NCBI RefSeq assembly: GCF_002029255.1
Contig: NZ_MZGT01000005.1
Span: 1 to 64,000 of the forward strand
DNA from: Clostridium chromiireducens
Lineage (GTDB): Bacteria; Bacillota; Clostridia; Clostridiales; Clostridiaceae
Reading direction: 5' to 3'
DNA: 64,000 bases
Made by a program: the position numbers and the translations under genes
Part shown: piece after piece, positions 54,501-64,000 of the stretch
How positions within the stretch are numbered: position 1 is the stretch's first letter
Layout: the number at the start of each line of letters is the position of its first letter
Notes under the pieces: model-generated
Seen by the model: the letters and a program-made list of their open reading frames with translations, nothing else
What the model was told of the DNA's origin: nothing
Database searches by the model: none

Positions 54501-54518
54501 TTGTTAAACGATTGCAAC
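54501..54518. promoter_or_regulatory. Candidate cre or LacI-type operator before maltodextrin operon
   Basis: On the minus strand TTGCAATCGTTTAACAA fits the cre pattern TGNAANCGNTNN, with the final CA displaced by one base. It lies about 40-55 bases upstream of the binding-protein start, in the promoter area. Confidence 0.45.
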
Positions 54519-54666
54519 CTTTACAGGTTTATTATATCAACTTTATATTTAACAATTGGTTTTAAATTGACCTTTTTTATTTCTAGGTACCCAAATTTCT
54601 ATATTTTAGTATATAATTTAATTAATATATAAACTTAGTTATTATTTTATTAGGAGGTGCCTTTTC

Positions 54667-55347
54667 ATGTATGACGCATATGATTCTGATAGCTATTTTT
54701 TTAGTAATGAAATTACTTTTTTAATGGAACAAAAGGATAAACAAGCAATTCTTGATATAATTGAGCAGAAACATAAAGATGAGAATAAAGAATTTATCCC
54801 AATAGCAACTAAAAAAAATGATTTAATGATTTGGAATGTCATATTTGCTAGAGAAATAATTAAACAAGGTACATCTAAGCAGTTTATTCATACTTTGTAT
54901 AATAAATATTATAGAACAATTCAGACCTCAAATAGCTTAGAACTCCTTCAAAAATTAGAAATTAATATTGCCACATCATATCTTGATATATTAATTAATT
55001 TTGTTGAAGTTACTGACAATTTTATTATAAACAAGGTTATTGGCTTTTTATATATACGTTTGGAAGATCACTTAAGTCTTAAGGAAATATCTGACGAATT
55101 AAAAGTTTCTGTCGGGTATATCTCTAGGTGCTTCAAGAAGAACATGGGCATATCAATAATGACTTACTTTAAAAACATAAAAATAGACAGGGCTAAAACT
55201 TTGCTAAAAAACACTGATAAGACCATACTCGAAATTTCAGCACAACTTAGTTTTTGTGACCAAGGAAACTTCTCAAAAGCCTTTAAACTCGTAGTAGGAA
55301 TGACTCCAATGGATTATAGGAACACTTATTATTTAAAAGAGAAATAA
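54667..55347 (+). CDS. AraC-family regulator next to maltodextrin operon
   Basis: A 226-residue protein. The C-terminal 100 residues are the AraC/XylS DNA-binding domain with two helix-turn-helix units (SLKEISDELKVSVGYISRCF and ILEISAQLSFCDQGNFSKAF) and the closing GMTPMDYRN. The N-terminal 120 residues are helical and match no sugar-binding cupin that I can recognise. It is divergent from the maltodextrin operon across a 200-base gap and is likely to control it. ATG follows TAGGAGGTG. Confidence 0.85.
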   Translation: MYDAYDSDSYFFSNEITFLMEQKDKQAILDIIEQKHKDENKEFIPIATKKNDLMIWNVIFAREIIKQGTSKQFIHTLYNKYYRTIQTSNSLELLQKLEINIATSYLDILINFVEVTDNFIINKVIGFLYIRLEDHLSLKEISDELKVSVGYISRCFKKNMGISIMTYFKNIKIDRAKTLLKNTDKTILEISAQLSFCDQGNFSKAFKLVVGMTPMDYRNTYYLKEK

Positions 55348-55354
55348 TAAATAA

Positions 55355-55400
55355 AAAAGTGTCTATATTAACTAATGCTCATTAATTAACAGACACTTTT
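55355..55400. terminator. Shared terminator between convergent regulators
   Basis: AAAAGTGTCT (55355-55364) pairs with AGACACTTTT (55391-55400). It lies between the AraC gene (plus) and the YesN-type gene (minus), with A- and T-runs on both sides, so it serves both. Confidence 0.8.
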
Positions 55401-55410
55401 ATTTACATAT

Positions 55411-56214
55411 TCATGATTTTTGTTTTTTATACTCTTTAATCGATAAACCAGTACACTTTTTAAACCAGTTACTAAAATAGTTCGGATCATCAATACCAAT
55501 CTTTTTTGAGATTTCATAAGCTTTTGCATTTGGGTTCTTAAGCATTTCAATAGCTATTTTTACTTTGGCGTTTACAATATACTCCGAAAAAGTCTCATCA
55601 GTTTTTTCTTTAAAAATCCGGCTTAAGTAGCTTGGATTAACATAAAAATATTCAGCAACCAACTTTAAAGATAAATCTCTATTAGATATATTTTTCACTA
55701 TAAATTTCTTAATTTGTTCTATATTCAAATTTTTATCATCTGTTTCACTAGTATCATTTAAATTTATTATATTGTTAAACGCAACCATCTTTTCTTTAAT
55801 ATCTTTGTATTCTTTTTTCTTTAAATATTCATTTTGGATCTCATCTTTTAGCTTTAAAACCGAATTCCTCAATTCATCTTCATCTATAGGCTTAAGTATA
55901 AAATCACTTACACCAATCTTTATACTTCTTTTAGCATATTCAAATTCATTATAACCTGTAATAACAATAACCTTTATATCTGGATATTTCTCCAATATAC
56001 TCTTACTCATATCCAATCCATCTGTTACAGGCATGTTTATATCTGTTAAAATAATATCTGGCTTTTCTTTATTTATGAGATTTAATCCTTCAACTGCATT
56101 AGAAGCTTCAGCAACAATCTCCATGCCAATTTCATCCCAATCAATGCAATTTTTTATTAGGTCTCTTATAAGATGTTCATCATCAATTATCATAACTTTA
56201 ATAATGTTATCCAT
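55411..56214 (-). CDS. YesN-type response regulator
   Basis: A 267-residue two-component regulator. The receiver domain has Asp11-Asp12, phospho-acceptor Asp58 (LTDINMP), Thr86 and Lys109. The C-terminal AraC-type DNA-binding domain covers about 165-267 (LVAEYFYVNPSYLSRIFKE and GLSIKEYKKQ). It lies 43 bases behind the YesM-type kinase and is its partner. The likely target is a sugar-uptake operon, either the neighbouring ABC system or another. Confidence 0.9.
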   Translation of the reverse strand: MDNIIKVMIIDDEHLIRDLIKNCIDWDEIGMEIVAEASNAVEGLNLINKEKPDIILTDINMPVTDGLDMSKSILEKYPDIKVIVITGYNEFEYAKRSIKIGVSDFILKPIDEDELRNSVLKLKDEIQNEYLKKKEYKDIKEKMVAFNNIINLNDTSETDDKNLNIEQIKKFIVKNISNRDLSLKLVAEYFYVNPSYLSRIFKEKTDETFSEYIVNAKVKIAIEMLKNPNAKAYEISKKIGIDDPNYFSNWFKKCTGLSIKEYKKQKS

Positions 56215-56257
56215 AAATTAATTCACTTCCTTTAGAATATTCATTAGGGAACTTGAT

Positions 56258-58018
56258 TTATCTTGAAACTCTAGGCATCTTGATTGTTATTTTAGTTCCA
56301 ACATCTTTCTTGCTTTCAACAATAAATTCATGTTCATATCCATAGAATACTCTTAACCTTTCCTTTGTGGTTCTTACTCCAATGCCAGTAGTCATATTCT
56401 CATTTATATTTCTAACTTGTGATTCATCCATGCCAATTCCGTTATCTTCTAAAGTCAATATAACTTTTTCTTGCTCCTGAAAAGTTGATATTCTTATCTT
56501 TCCTTTATCTTTGCTGCTTCGAATACCATGATAAATAGCATTTTCAACCAATGGCTGTAATACTAACTTTATTATCTTAAAATCATCGCATCTAGGATCT
56601 AAGTCATATTCAACCTCAAACATATCTTCATATCTTATTTTTTGAATAATTAGATAGCTTTTTACTGTATTTATTTCTTCTTTTACTGTAATAATATCTT
56701 TTCCATTATTCAAACTTGTTCTATAGAATTTACCTAAAGCTTTTATCATTTCATATATTGTTTTATTTTTTCCGAGTAGAGCTAAAGAATTAATAGTATC
56801 AAAAGTATTGTATAGAAAGTGAGGCTTTATTTGTGACATTAATAAATTTAATTCATTTTGTCTTTTTATCTTCTCATCTTTACGTATTTTATCTAGAAGT
56901 AAATTAATTTGAGAAATTGCAATATTATATCCTTTTTTTAATTCTCCTACTTCATCATTGTACGTTTTTATGTTAACAATATTAAATTCACCACTTTCAA
57001 TCCCCTTCATTGATTCACTGAGTTTCTTTAAAGGCATTGTAATAAATTTAGATATTACTATAGATCCAATAATAATTAATAGAAAATTTATGATACTAAA
57101 ACATAAAAGAAAATAATTAGTATATTTAGTTTGCTGTGGCGATTGGTTGTATTCTGCTACAGTTGTCAAATTCCAGTTATAGTCCGAATTTTTAAGGTTT
57201 GATATTATATAATCCTTATCTTCTATTCTTTCCTCTAAGAAAAACACTTTTGATTTAGACTCATTATAATTTTTTATTTCTCTTAGTATTTTAGAATCAG
57301 CCTCTGACCCTGTTATTAATTCATCTTTATCATTCTTTATAATCAATCGTGTTCCGTATTGGTTATTTAATTTCAGACTTAAATTATAGAACGCATTCTC
57401 ATTCATGTTTATAATTATTAAACCAATCTTTTCGCCAGTATTTATATCATTTATTTCTCTTATGAGTGATACATAGTTATTACCATTGCCCTCAAAAAAT
57501 CCTCCACCGTTTAATCTTAATATATATTTACCTTTACCCTCTAATAATTCATTATACCATTCAGAATTTTTAATCTTCTCAATCTGAAAATCCTTATAAA
57601 AAACATTTTCCGAATAATACTTATTTCCGTAATTATCCAATACATATATCGAAGATATATTAGAACTGAAATTCGTGAATTGTATTAGATAATTACTAAT
57701 ATTATCATCGACACTTCCTTCTTTCTGAATTTTCTTTAATGTATTTTGGACGTTATCACTTGATATAATCATCTTTGAAACGTTATTAACATTATCAATT
57801 ATCATGCTAGTATTAGTTTCTGCGCTTTCTAAAACTTCAACCGAACTTTGTTTCATCTTCTCTATATTATAAATAGAATTTATTTTCTTATATGCAAATG
57901 TAAGTATGACTGTTGAAAGCACAAAAATTATTGAAAAATATACAATAATCTTTATACTTATTTTTGAATTTAAATATTTATCCTTCAAATTCTTTAATAT
58001 AAACAATTTATTATACAT
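56258..58018 (-). CDS. YesM-type sensor histidine kinase
   Basis: A 586-residue membrane kinase. Helix 1 is at 23-45, an extracellular Cache-like region at about 50-300, helix 2 at 303-328 and HAMP at 325-380. The His-kinase domain has phospho-His400 (KPHFLYNTF), and the ATP site has N-box VENAIYHG (Asn493) and DNGIGM (Asp525). It follows the solute-binding lipoprotein by 14 bases and precedes the YesN-type regulator, forming a three-gene sensory unit. Confidence 0.9.
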   Translation of the reverse strand: MYNKLFILKNLKDKYLNSKISIKIIVYFSIIFVLSTVILTFAYKKINSIYNIEKMKQSSVEVLESAETNTSMIIDNVNNVSKMIISSDNVQNTLKKIQKEGSVDDNISNYLIQFTNFSSNISSIYVLDNYGNKYYSENVFYKDFQIEKIKNSEWYNELLEGKGKYILRLNGGGFFEGNGNNYVSLIREINDINTGEKIGLIIINMNENAFYNLSLKLNNQYGTRLIIKNDKDELITGSEADSKILREIKNYNESKSKVFFLEERIEDKDYIISNLKNSDYNWNLTTVAEYNQSPQQTKYTNYFLLCFSIINFLLIIIGSIVISKFITMPLKKLSESMKGIESGEFNIVNIKTYNDEVGELKKGYNIAISQINLLLDKIRKDEKIKRQNELNLLMSQIKPHFLYNTFDTINSLALLGKNKTIYEMIKALGKFYRTSLNNGKDIITVKEEINTVKSYLIIQKIRYEDMFEVEYDLDPRCDDFKIIKLVLQPLVENAIYHGIRSSKDKGKIRISTFQEQEKVILTLEDNGIGMDESQVRNINENMTTGIGVRTTKERLRVFYGYEHEFIVESKKDVGTKITIKMPRVSR

Positions 58019-58032
58019 TTAATCATACCTCA

Positions 58033-59298
58033 TCATTCTATATTCACCATGTCTTTGGTAAAGTCTTCAGGACTTATTTGTCCTTTAAATAACTGACTAA
58101 CTAATTCTTTCTCTTTGTTTCCTTTTTCCTCTCCCAAGTAAATATCACCATACAAGCTATATGATGCATTCTCTGTTAACTTCTCTAATTTTTTAGATAA
58201 CTTATTTACATTGCTCGTATCACCGGTGTATTTCCATGCTGGAAGTCCAGAACCAAATTCGAAATATCTTTTTGATATTCTTTCGGCTATAAATTTTGCC
58301 GCATCAACAGCTTCTTTTTTATATTTTGTATTATTACTTACCATTAAGTGATCCACTGCTCCACCTAAAAATTCTCTATCATTACCTTTTCCGTCTTTAA
58401 CTATCGGAAATTTCTTAACGATTACATTGTCCTTTATAGATGGATCCATATTTCCTATCTCACCGATGAACCAGTTTCCTGTATAGTACATAGGAATTTT
58501 TCCTTGTTTAAATAAAATCTCAGATTCATCTCTTGTAAGCTCCATACTTGATTCATTAAAAGCTTTTAAATCCATTAATTCCTTTAATTTATATGCAGCT
58601 TTTAATATTGTGTCACTTTTATTTGCACCTATATGAGAATCACCAGCTCCGCCTATTCCTCCTTCTCGTAACGCTAAGATATCATAATATAGAATTCCTG
58701 TCCAATTATCTTTTTCTCCCACTAAAAGGGGTGCTATACCTTTATTTCTAAAAGCTTTTACTGCATTTAAAAATTCATCATAATTGTCTGGTATTTTAAT
58801 ATTTGCTTCTGAAAAAAGCTTTGTATTGCAATAAAACGTTCCAACTGATAAGGTCATTGGTAATCCATATATGTTGTTATCATAAGTTACATTGTCAAGC
58901 ATATCTTTATTAATCTTATCTTTTGTATCCTTATCTATATATTCATTTAGATTTAATACCTTTCCTGACTCTATAAATGGCTTACTAAAACCGCCCCCCC
59001 AAGAATAAAATATATCAGGCAGTTCATTTACAGCAAATGCTGTCTTTATTTTTGCTTTATACCGCTCATTTTCTACCGCCTCAATCTTAATTTGGACATT
59101 AGGATTAGCTTTATTCCATTCTTCCACCGTATCCTGAATTATCCTTCCATTAGCATCCATTTTGGTTTGTGACCATATGTGCCACATGGTTAATGTTATC
59201 TTTTCTTTATTCTCTGTGCTATTTGCGTTATCTAAAGAGCAACCGTTGAGACTAATTAAAAATATTAAAATTATAGGAAATAAAATTACTTTTTTAAT
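58033..59298 (-). CDS. Orphan solute-binding lipoprotein of sensory trio, likely ATT start
   Basis: An SBP_bac_1 family sugar-binding protein of about 422 residues with a lipoprotein signal (KKVILFPIILIFLISLNGCS). The binding domain includes LTMWHIWSQTK and PMYYTGNWFIGEIG. No permease lies with it; the kinase and regulator follow at once, so it probably presents its ligand to the kinase rather than feeding a transporter. The only usual start in frame is a TTG at 59313 whose codons overlap the ribosome site GGGAGGG. The ATT at 59298, 7 bases beyond GGAGG, gives a normal signal peptide and is preferred. Confidence 0.78.
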   Translation of the reverse strand: MKKVILFPIILIFLISLNGCSLDNANSTENKEKITLTMWHIWSQTKMDANGRIIQDTVEEWNKANPNVQIKIEAVENERYKAKIKTAFAVNELPDIFYSWGGGFSKPFIESGKVLNLNEYIDKDTKDKINKDMLDNVTYDNNIYGLPMTLSVGTFYCNTKLFSEANIKIPDNYDEFLNAVKAFRNKGIAPLLVGEKDNWTGILYYDILALREGGIGGAGDSHIGANKSDTILKAAYKLKELMDLKAFNESSMELTRDESEILFKQGKIPMYYTGNWFIGEIGNMDPSIKDNVIVKKFPIVKDGKGNDREFLGGAVDHLMVSNNTKYKKEAVDAAKFIAERISKRYFEFGSGLPAWKYTGDTSNVNKLSKKLEKLTENASYSLYGDIYLGEEKGNKEKELVSQLFKGQISPEDFTKDMVNIE

Positions 59299-59551
59299 AA
59301 TTATCCCTCCCAAAGAAACTTATAATTAGATAGATAATAGTCAAGCAATCCATAACTTTACTACGATATCATCTAGTTTCCTCATTCATATTTAATAAAC
59401 CTTTTTCTATATTCTTCTACATTCAAGTTTTCCTTATTTAACTATATCTGTATTAGGCTTTTCCTGCAAGCCTTCCAATTCTTCTTCAATTACAAATATA
59501 CTTTCTATTTTACTAAAACAAAACTTCCTCTCTTAACACAACACAACTCAA

Positions 59552-61264
59552 CTAAATATTAAACTTATTAATAACTTCATTTAGTCTTAAAGTTAGTTCA
59601 CTCTGATTCTGTGCATTAACCGAAATTTGCTCTACTTCATGGGTTACTTCATTTATACTATTTAATATTTCACTAGAATTATTTTTGGATTTCTCTATAT
59701 TAGTTGAAAATTCTATCATGGCACTACTTACATTATGAATATTTGTATTTATTGCTTTTACCATAGTTGAAATTTCTTCGGACATCTCATTGATAAATTT
59801 AGCATCATTTTCATAACTTTTACTTGATTCTATCATAAACTCATAATCAGATTTCACATTTTGTTCTATATAATTTAAAATTCCTTTTGAATTCTCCGAT
59901 AAATATTCAAAAACATTTTTTATTTCTTCCACACTTCCATGAATACCACTTACTGTAGCAATAGACTCTTCTGCTAGTTTTCCTACTTCATCTGCAACAA
60001 CTGAGAAACCTTTTCCCATTTCTCCCGCTCTCGCTGCCTCTATTCTTGCATTTAAGGCTAAAAGATTGGTTTCAGAAGCAATACTTACTATAGATTCACT
60101 TAAACCTTCTATTTCTTTAACTACCTTTCCTCTCTCTATAGCCTCTTTAATTTTTTTATTTTTCTCTACATATATCTCTCCAGATAGTTGTATTGAGGCC
60201 TCGCTTTTTTCCATAATTTTACTTGATTTCATTTTTATATCTATTGATTTTTTAACCTCTCGATTTACTATTTCGGCTAAATTGTTCATATTTTCATTAA
60301 TTTTTTTGATAGATAAAACAAATTCCTCAGTTGATGAATTCGTTTGCTCAGCTCCTGTTGCTATCTCATCTGTAGCTTCATTTATAAAGGAAAGCTTTGA
60401 ACTAATTTCCTGAACAGATGCAGCTAATTCTTCAGAAGATGCCGATAGTTCTGTTGAATTATCTAAAATGATCCTTATGAGTTCCCTTACATTTCGCAAT
60501 GCTATATTAAGAGCACCTGCCGTTTGAGCAAATTCATCTTTCCCCTTAAGTATAATTTCCTCAGAAAAATTATACTTCGCAAGGTTATTAGCATAATTTT
60601 TTATTTTCTTTAATGACACTATTATATTTCTAGTCATTAAATATCCTAAAGCCACAGTAAGAATCAATCCCGTTATTATAAAAGTTGTTATTTGCATCTC
60701 TACCTTGCTGTATAAATCATCATTATCAATATTTTCATTCTTAGCTTTAATTGAACTATATTCCAATAATTTAGTTAGTGATGCTGCAACCTTACTTCGT
60801 GATACTGCTAATTTTCGATAATCTAATATAGCTTCGTCATAATTATTTTCTTTCACAAACTTTAGCAATGAATCGCTTTTCTCTTTATAATCTTTATAAA
60901 CTTCATTATAATTTGAAAGCTCATTCTTTTGATAATCATCTAAATTTAATTCACCATATTTCTCTATTAATAAATTTCCTTGTTCAAATCCCTTGAAAAT
61001 ATCATCATTTAATTTTTTCATCATTAATTCATCTCTATCATAAATTAGACTTAATATATTATTATTTATTTCTAACGAATTTTCATTTAATCTATGTAAA
61101 ATATCTGTAGACACAAGATCAGTATCATACATATCATTTGAAGCATTATTAATTTTACTTAAACTCTTCAGCCCTATGATTCCTACCGATGCAATAATTA
61201 TAAATAATAGTGTGTATGAAAATATTAATCTTTTCCCTACACTAAAATTGCTCCAAAACTTCAT
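59552..61264 (-). CDS. Methyl-accepting chemotaxis protein, four-helix sensor
   Basis: A 570-residue receptor. Helix 1 is at 11-32, a 4HB_MCP-type helical sensor at about 35-185, helix 2 at 190-212 and HAMP at 210-265. The signalling tip reads [20 protein letters not shown] then [18 protein letters not shown]. Two tip positions differ from the usual form (NAR for NAA, EVG for EVR). It lies between the sugar sensory trio and the ribose/galactose-type transporter and may steer cells to sugars through a binding protein. ATG follows GGAGGTTTAG. Confidence 0.88.
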   Translation of the reverse strand: MKFWSNFSVGKRLIFSYTLLFIIIASVGIIGLKSLSKINNASNDMYDTDLVSTDILHRLNENSLEINNNILSLIYDRDELMMKKLNDDIFKGFEQGNLLIEKYGELNLDDYQKNELSNYNEVYKDYKEKSDSLLKFVKENNYDEAILDYRKLAVSRSKVAASLTKLLEYSSIKAKNENIDNDDLYSKVEMQITTFIITGLILTVALGYLMTRNIIVSLKKIKNYANNLAKYNFSEEIILKGKDEFAQTAGALNIALRNVRELIRIILDNSTELSASSEELAASVQEISSKLSFINEATDEIATGAEQTNSSTEEFVLSIKKINENMNNLAEIVNREVKKSIDIKMKSSKIMEKSEASIQLSGEIYVEKNKKIKEAIERGKVVKEIEGLSESIVSIASETNLLALNARIEAARAGEMGKGFSVVADEVGKLAEESIATVSGIHGSVEEIKNVFEYLSENSKGILNYIEQNVKSDYEFMIESSKSYENDAKFINEMSEEISTMVKAINTNIHNVSSAMIEFSTNIEKSKNNSSEILNSINEVTHEVEQISVNAQNQSELTLRLNEVINKFNI

Positions 61265-61379
61265 CTACTAAACCTCCTATCAAATCTAGCTTAAAGCTTG
61301 TTTTTCATGTGTATCTCAAATTACTTATAAATTAGTCCCGATCACTAATTAATCTGCATATTAATTTAAATAGCAAGAA

Positions 61380-61447
61380 AAGGGATAACTCAATTTGAAA
61401 ATATACTAAAGTAAATTTGAATACATTAATCATTTGAGTTATCCCTT
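61380..61447 (-). terminator. Terminator of ribose/galactose-type operon
   Basis: AAGGGATAACTCAA (61380-61393) pairs perfectly with TTGAGTTATCCCTT (61434-61447); TTTTCTTGC follows on the minus strand. It lies 32 bases beyond the binding-protein stop. Confidence 0.85.
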
Positions 61448-61478
61448 ATTAATTTTGAATTTTACGTGTATTTAATTA

Positions 61479-62504
61479 TTATTTAGTTTCTGTTGTAAAT
61501 TGCTTTTGCTTTTCTTTTCCGTATTCAACAACTTTATCTGCAGTTATCCATTTAACTGGCACTGGATAAACACCATCAACTTTTTCACCCTTTATTTTCT
61601 TATCTAAAGTATCTATTATAGTTTTACCTATTGCATAAGAATCTTGGTCAACGATTCCTGATATTAAATTAGTACTTACACCATTTTCCCAAGTTGGAGT
61701 ATAGTCAAATCCAAAGTGATATATGCTTCCAGCTTTGCCTTGAGATTTTATAGCTTCCATTACACCTGTATCTGGCCCTTCTGATCCTAATGAGAATACA
61801 GCTACCATATCAGAATTTGAAGTTATTTGTCCTTCTAATTGTCTTTTTGATTCTGCCGATTGGTCATTATCTTGAATTGGTTCTAACCACTCAAAGTTCT
61901 TAGCATCTGCTCCCATTACCTTTTCAAAACCAGCTTTTATTCCTTCTTGTCTATATGTCATAGTTGTTTGAGTTAAGTTTACTGCTGCCATTGCAATTTT
62001 ACCTTTTGTGATGCCTTTTTCTTTTAAAGATTTAGCACCATTTTCTCCAAGCTGCTCTCCAGCAAGCTTATTATCTGTTCCTATATAAGATGTTCTATTT
62101 TCTTTTGTTTTTACGTCAGCATCAAAAGTTACTACTGGAATTCCTTTATCATTTGCTTCTTTAACTTTTTTATCAAACATATCTGGATCCATTGGAGCAA
62201 TAGCTATTCCTGCTGCTTTATTCTTTATAGCCTCATCAAGGAATCCTATATGCTTTTCGTTCTTTTGTGTCTCATTAGGTGGCGATGTTTTAACTATTAA
62301 TTCATATCCTAAAGCCTTAGCCTCATCTTCAGCTGCTTTCTTCATTGGAGACCAATAAGCTCCTGTATCAACTATCGGAATAAAGTAAATAACCTTTTTT
62401 CCACTTGTACTTGCTGTTCCCTCAGTTTGTGTTTTTGTTCCACACCCAGCTAAGCTACCAACAATAAATACTGTTGATAATAAAGCAATAATTTTCTTCT
62501 TCAT
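61479..62504 (-). CDS. Sugar-binding lipoprotein, ribose/galactose type
   Basis: A 341-residue periplasmic-binding-protein-like I family member. The lipobox SLAGCG places the lipid on a Cys near residue 21. Landmarks: KKVIYFIPIVDTGAYWSPMK, IAIAPMDPDM, VVTFDADV and SGIVDQDSYAIGK. The pattern is nearest to ribose, rhamnose or allose binding proteins; the ligand is uncertain. An in-frame TTG exists at 62531, but AAGGGG is placed for the ATG at 62504. It is last in the ATPase-permease-binding protein order. Confidence 0.87.
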   Translation of the reverse strand: MKKKIIALLSTVFIVGSLAGCGTKTQTEGTASTSGKKVIYFIPIVDTGAYWSPMKKAAEDEAKALGYELIVKTSPPNETQKNEKHIGFLDEAIKNKAAGIAIAPMDPDMFDKKVKEANDKGIPVVTFDADVKTKENRTSYIGTDNKLAGEQLGENGAKSLKEKGITKGKIAMAAVNLTQTTMTYRQEGIKAGFEKVMGADAKNFEWLEPIQDNDQSAESKRQLEGQITSNSDMVAVFSLGSEGPDTGVMEAIKSQGKAGSIYHFGFDYTPTWENGVSTNLISGIVDQDSYAIGKTIIDTLDKKIKGEKVDGVYPVPVKWITADKVVEYGKEKQKQFTTETK

Positions 62505-62640
62505 AAAATTTTTCCCCTTCCGTAATTCCAATTTTTTTAGATATGTTGTTTTGGTATATTTTATATAGCTTAATCCATTAATTTCTTAAATCATTAACCT
62601 CTTAGAATCTATTGAATTAAGCTTAAATAACACTTGATAA

Positions 62641-63657
62641 TTAGCTTTTTTTCTTAAATAAACTTCCTTTTCTGTAGAAGTCAACAACTATTGCAAGTAC
62701 AATAACAGCTCCTGTTACAGCTTGTTGTAAGAATGAGTTGATTCCAAGGATAGCTAATCCACTTTGGAATACTTGTATAGTAAATATTCCTACCATAGCT
62801 CCTCCGATTGTTCCTACTCCTCCGCCGAATTGTACTCCACCCATGATTGCACCAGCCATTGCAAATAAATCTGGACCATTTATTTCACTTGGAGCACCAA
62901 CGTTTATACTTGACATTAGTAAGATACCAGCTATTGCAGCCAAAATCCCTTCTATTGCATACACTTTTATAACGTGCTTATTTACGTTTATTCCTGATAG
63001 TCTTCCTGCTTCTTTGTTTGATCCCACTACGTAGCAGTATCTACCGAATCTTGTATTTTTCATTAAATAAGCCATAACAATAACTATTAGGATAAATACT
63101 ATAGTGTTAGTATGTATTATTGATATACCTACTTCTGTATTAGACATATTATAAAACCAATCTGGAACTCCTTTAATATAAATTCCATTTGTGAAGAATA
63201 ATATTAACCCTCTTATAAGGTAGCTTGTACCCATGGTAAGTATAAAAGATTCTAATTTAAATTTTGTAATTAGGAATCCATTAAATAATCCCCAAAGTGC
63301 ACCTACCAATAATCCTGCTAGTAAAGAAACTGGTATACTAACTCCCTTTACAGCTAAATAAGCTACTGTACATCCTGAAAATGCAGCTATTGCACCTATT
63401 GAAAGATCAACACCTCCAGTTATTATTACCATAGTAATTGCAACTGTCAGAATTCCTACTGTAGGAATCTGCCTTAAGAAATTGGACATATTTGCTGCCC
63501 CTAAAAAGTCAGGACTTGCAATTGAGAATGTTAAAATAAGTACTACAAGCACTAGATAAATTGAATACTTTAGAAATAAGTTTTTAATATTAAACCCTTC
63601 CATTTTTGTCTTAGTACCTTCCTCTTGAACAACTTTATTATTAATTGTTTGGTTCAT
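62641..63657 (-). CDS. Sugar ABC permease, RbsC/MglC type
   Basis: A permease of about 338 residues with roughly ten helices. Family signatures: [42 protein letters not shown] and [14 protein letters not shown] (docking region). A TTG at 63675 is in frame, but GGAGGGA overlaps it, so the ATG at 63657 is chosen. It then overlaps the end of the ATPase gene by 17 bases. Confidence 0.9.
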   Translation of the reverse strand: MNQTINNKVVQEEGTKTKMEGFNIKNLFLKYSIYLVLVVLILTFSIASPDFLGAANMSNFLRQIPTVGILTVAITMVIITGGVDLSIGAIAAFSGCTVAYLAVKGVSIPVSLLAGLLVGALWGLFNGFLITKFKLESFILTMGTSYLIRGLILFFTNGIYIKGVPDWFYNMSNTEVGISIIHTNTIVFILIVIVMAYLMKNTRFGRYCYVVGSNKEAGRLSGINVNKHVIKVYAIEGILAAIAGILLMSSINVGAPSEINGPDLFAMAGAIMGGVQFGGGVGTIGGAMVGIFTIQVFQSGLAILGINSFLQQAVTGAVIVLAIVVDFYRKGSLFKKKS

Positions 63658-64000
63658 CTTTATTAATCCCTCCAAGCGTAGCTAATTTCATTATCTTTTC
63701 TTGTGTCGCTTCTTCTCTGCTAAGTTCTCCCGTAAGTTTTCCTTCACACATAACATATATTCTATCCGACATACCTAATAATTCTGGTAATTCAGAAGAA
63801 ACCATAATAACTACTTTGCCTTTTCTAACTAAATCATTCATTATATGATATATCTCAGCTTTAGTACCTACATCTATTCCTTTAGTTGGTTCATCAAAAA
63901 TAAATATCTCTGAATCCGTGTTTAACCACTTAGCTAGTATTAATTTCTGCTGGTTTCCACCTGATAATGTTCCTGCCATAACATCAAGATTTGCTGTTTT
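63641..64000 (-). CDS. Sugar ABC transporter ATPase, C-terminal part
   Basis: The gene is cut by the window end; 119 codons and the stop are visible. It shows signature [15 protein letters not shown], Walker [15 protein letters not shown] and the switch region [15 protein letters not shown]. This is the second nucleotide-binding half of an RbsA/MglA-type double ATPase that pairs with the RbsC/MglC-type permease next to it. The first half lies beyond 64000. Confidence 0.9.
   Translation of the reverse strand, partial: KTANLDVMAGTLSGGNQQKLILAKWLNTDSEIFIFDEPTKGIDVGTKAEIYHIMNDLVRKGKVVIMVSSELPELLGMSDRIYVMCEGKLTGELSREEATQEKIMKLATLGGINKDEPNN

Overview
The window is AT-rich chromosomal DNA of a low-GC Gram-positive anaerobe, almost certainly a Clostridium sensu stricto (butyrate- or solvent-forming type). 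The evidence is the dnaX-ybaB-recR-yaaL-bofA block, a large-type SRP RNA, strong AAGGAGG-like ribosome sites, spore-associated bofA, two-[4Fe-4S] ferredoxin-nitroreductase fusions, a C. kluyveri-type 4-hydroxybutyrate dehydrogenase and many sugar ABC systems. No transposase, prophage, CRISPR array or rRNA was seen, and no complete tRNA.

Layout. 0-3.7 kb: a TetR-controlled ferredoxin-nitroreductase operon, a DUF2935 gene and about 1 kb of non-coding DNA rich in inverted repeats. 3.7-12.2 kb: serA with a DUF1015 partner, then an oppBCDFA peptide importer with a candidate CcpA site. 12.7-25.6 kb: a putrescine/GABA-type catabolic island: PotABCD import, an N-acyl-D-amino-acid deacylase-like amidohydrolase, an aldehyde dehydrogenase, putrescine aminotransferase, 4-hydroxybutyrate dehydrogenase, a P-II protein and two paralogous LuxR-type regulators, with large palindromes between the genes. 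25.8-29.7 kb: a Cys-rich small protein, an M13 peptidase and a secreted CHAP-domain wall hydrolase. 30-36.8 kb: bofA, yaaL, recR, ybaB and dnaX, divergent thyA-folA-FAH, and the SRP RNA. 37-49 kb: a ferritin-like protein, crcB with a riboswitch-like leader, CheX-type chemotaxis proteins, an AI-2E family exporter, an MCP, pyruvate carboxylase and an MscL with a zinc ribbon. 49.5-64 kb: carbohydrate region: cytoplasmic GH13 enzyme plus maltodextrin-type ABC genes, an AraC regulator, a solute-binding protein/YesM/YesN sensory trio, an MCP, and a ribose/galactose-type ABC transporter cut by the window end.

The most coherent new hypothesis is the 12.7-25.6 kb island. Putrescine would be imported, transaminated, oxidised to GABA (giving NADH), transaminated again, and succinic semialdehyde reduced to 4-hydroxybutyrate (using NADH). 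That is a redox-balanced entry from polyamines into the butyrate pathway. A 23-nt motif (21 of 23 identical) lies in the patA/LuxR intergenic region and upstream of the P-II gene, and may be a shared regulator site. A second pattern is three genes (starts at 38907, 44745 and 59298) whose best-placed start codon behind a strong ribosome site is ATT rather than ATG, GTG or TTG.
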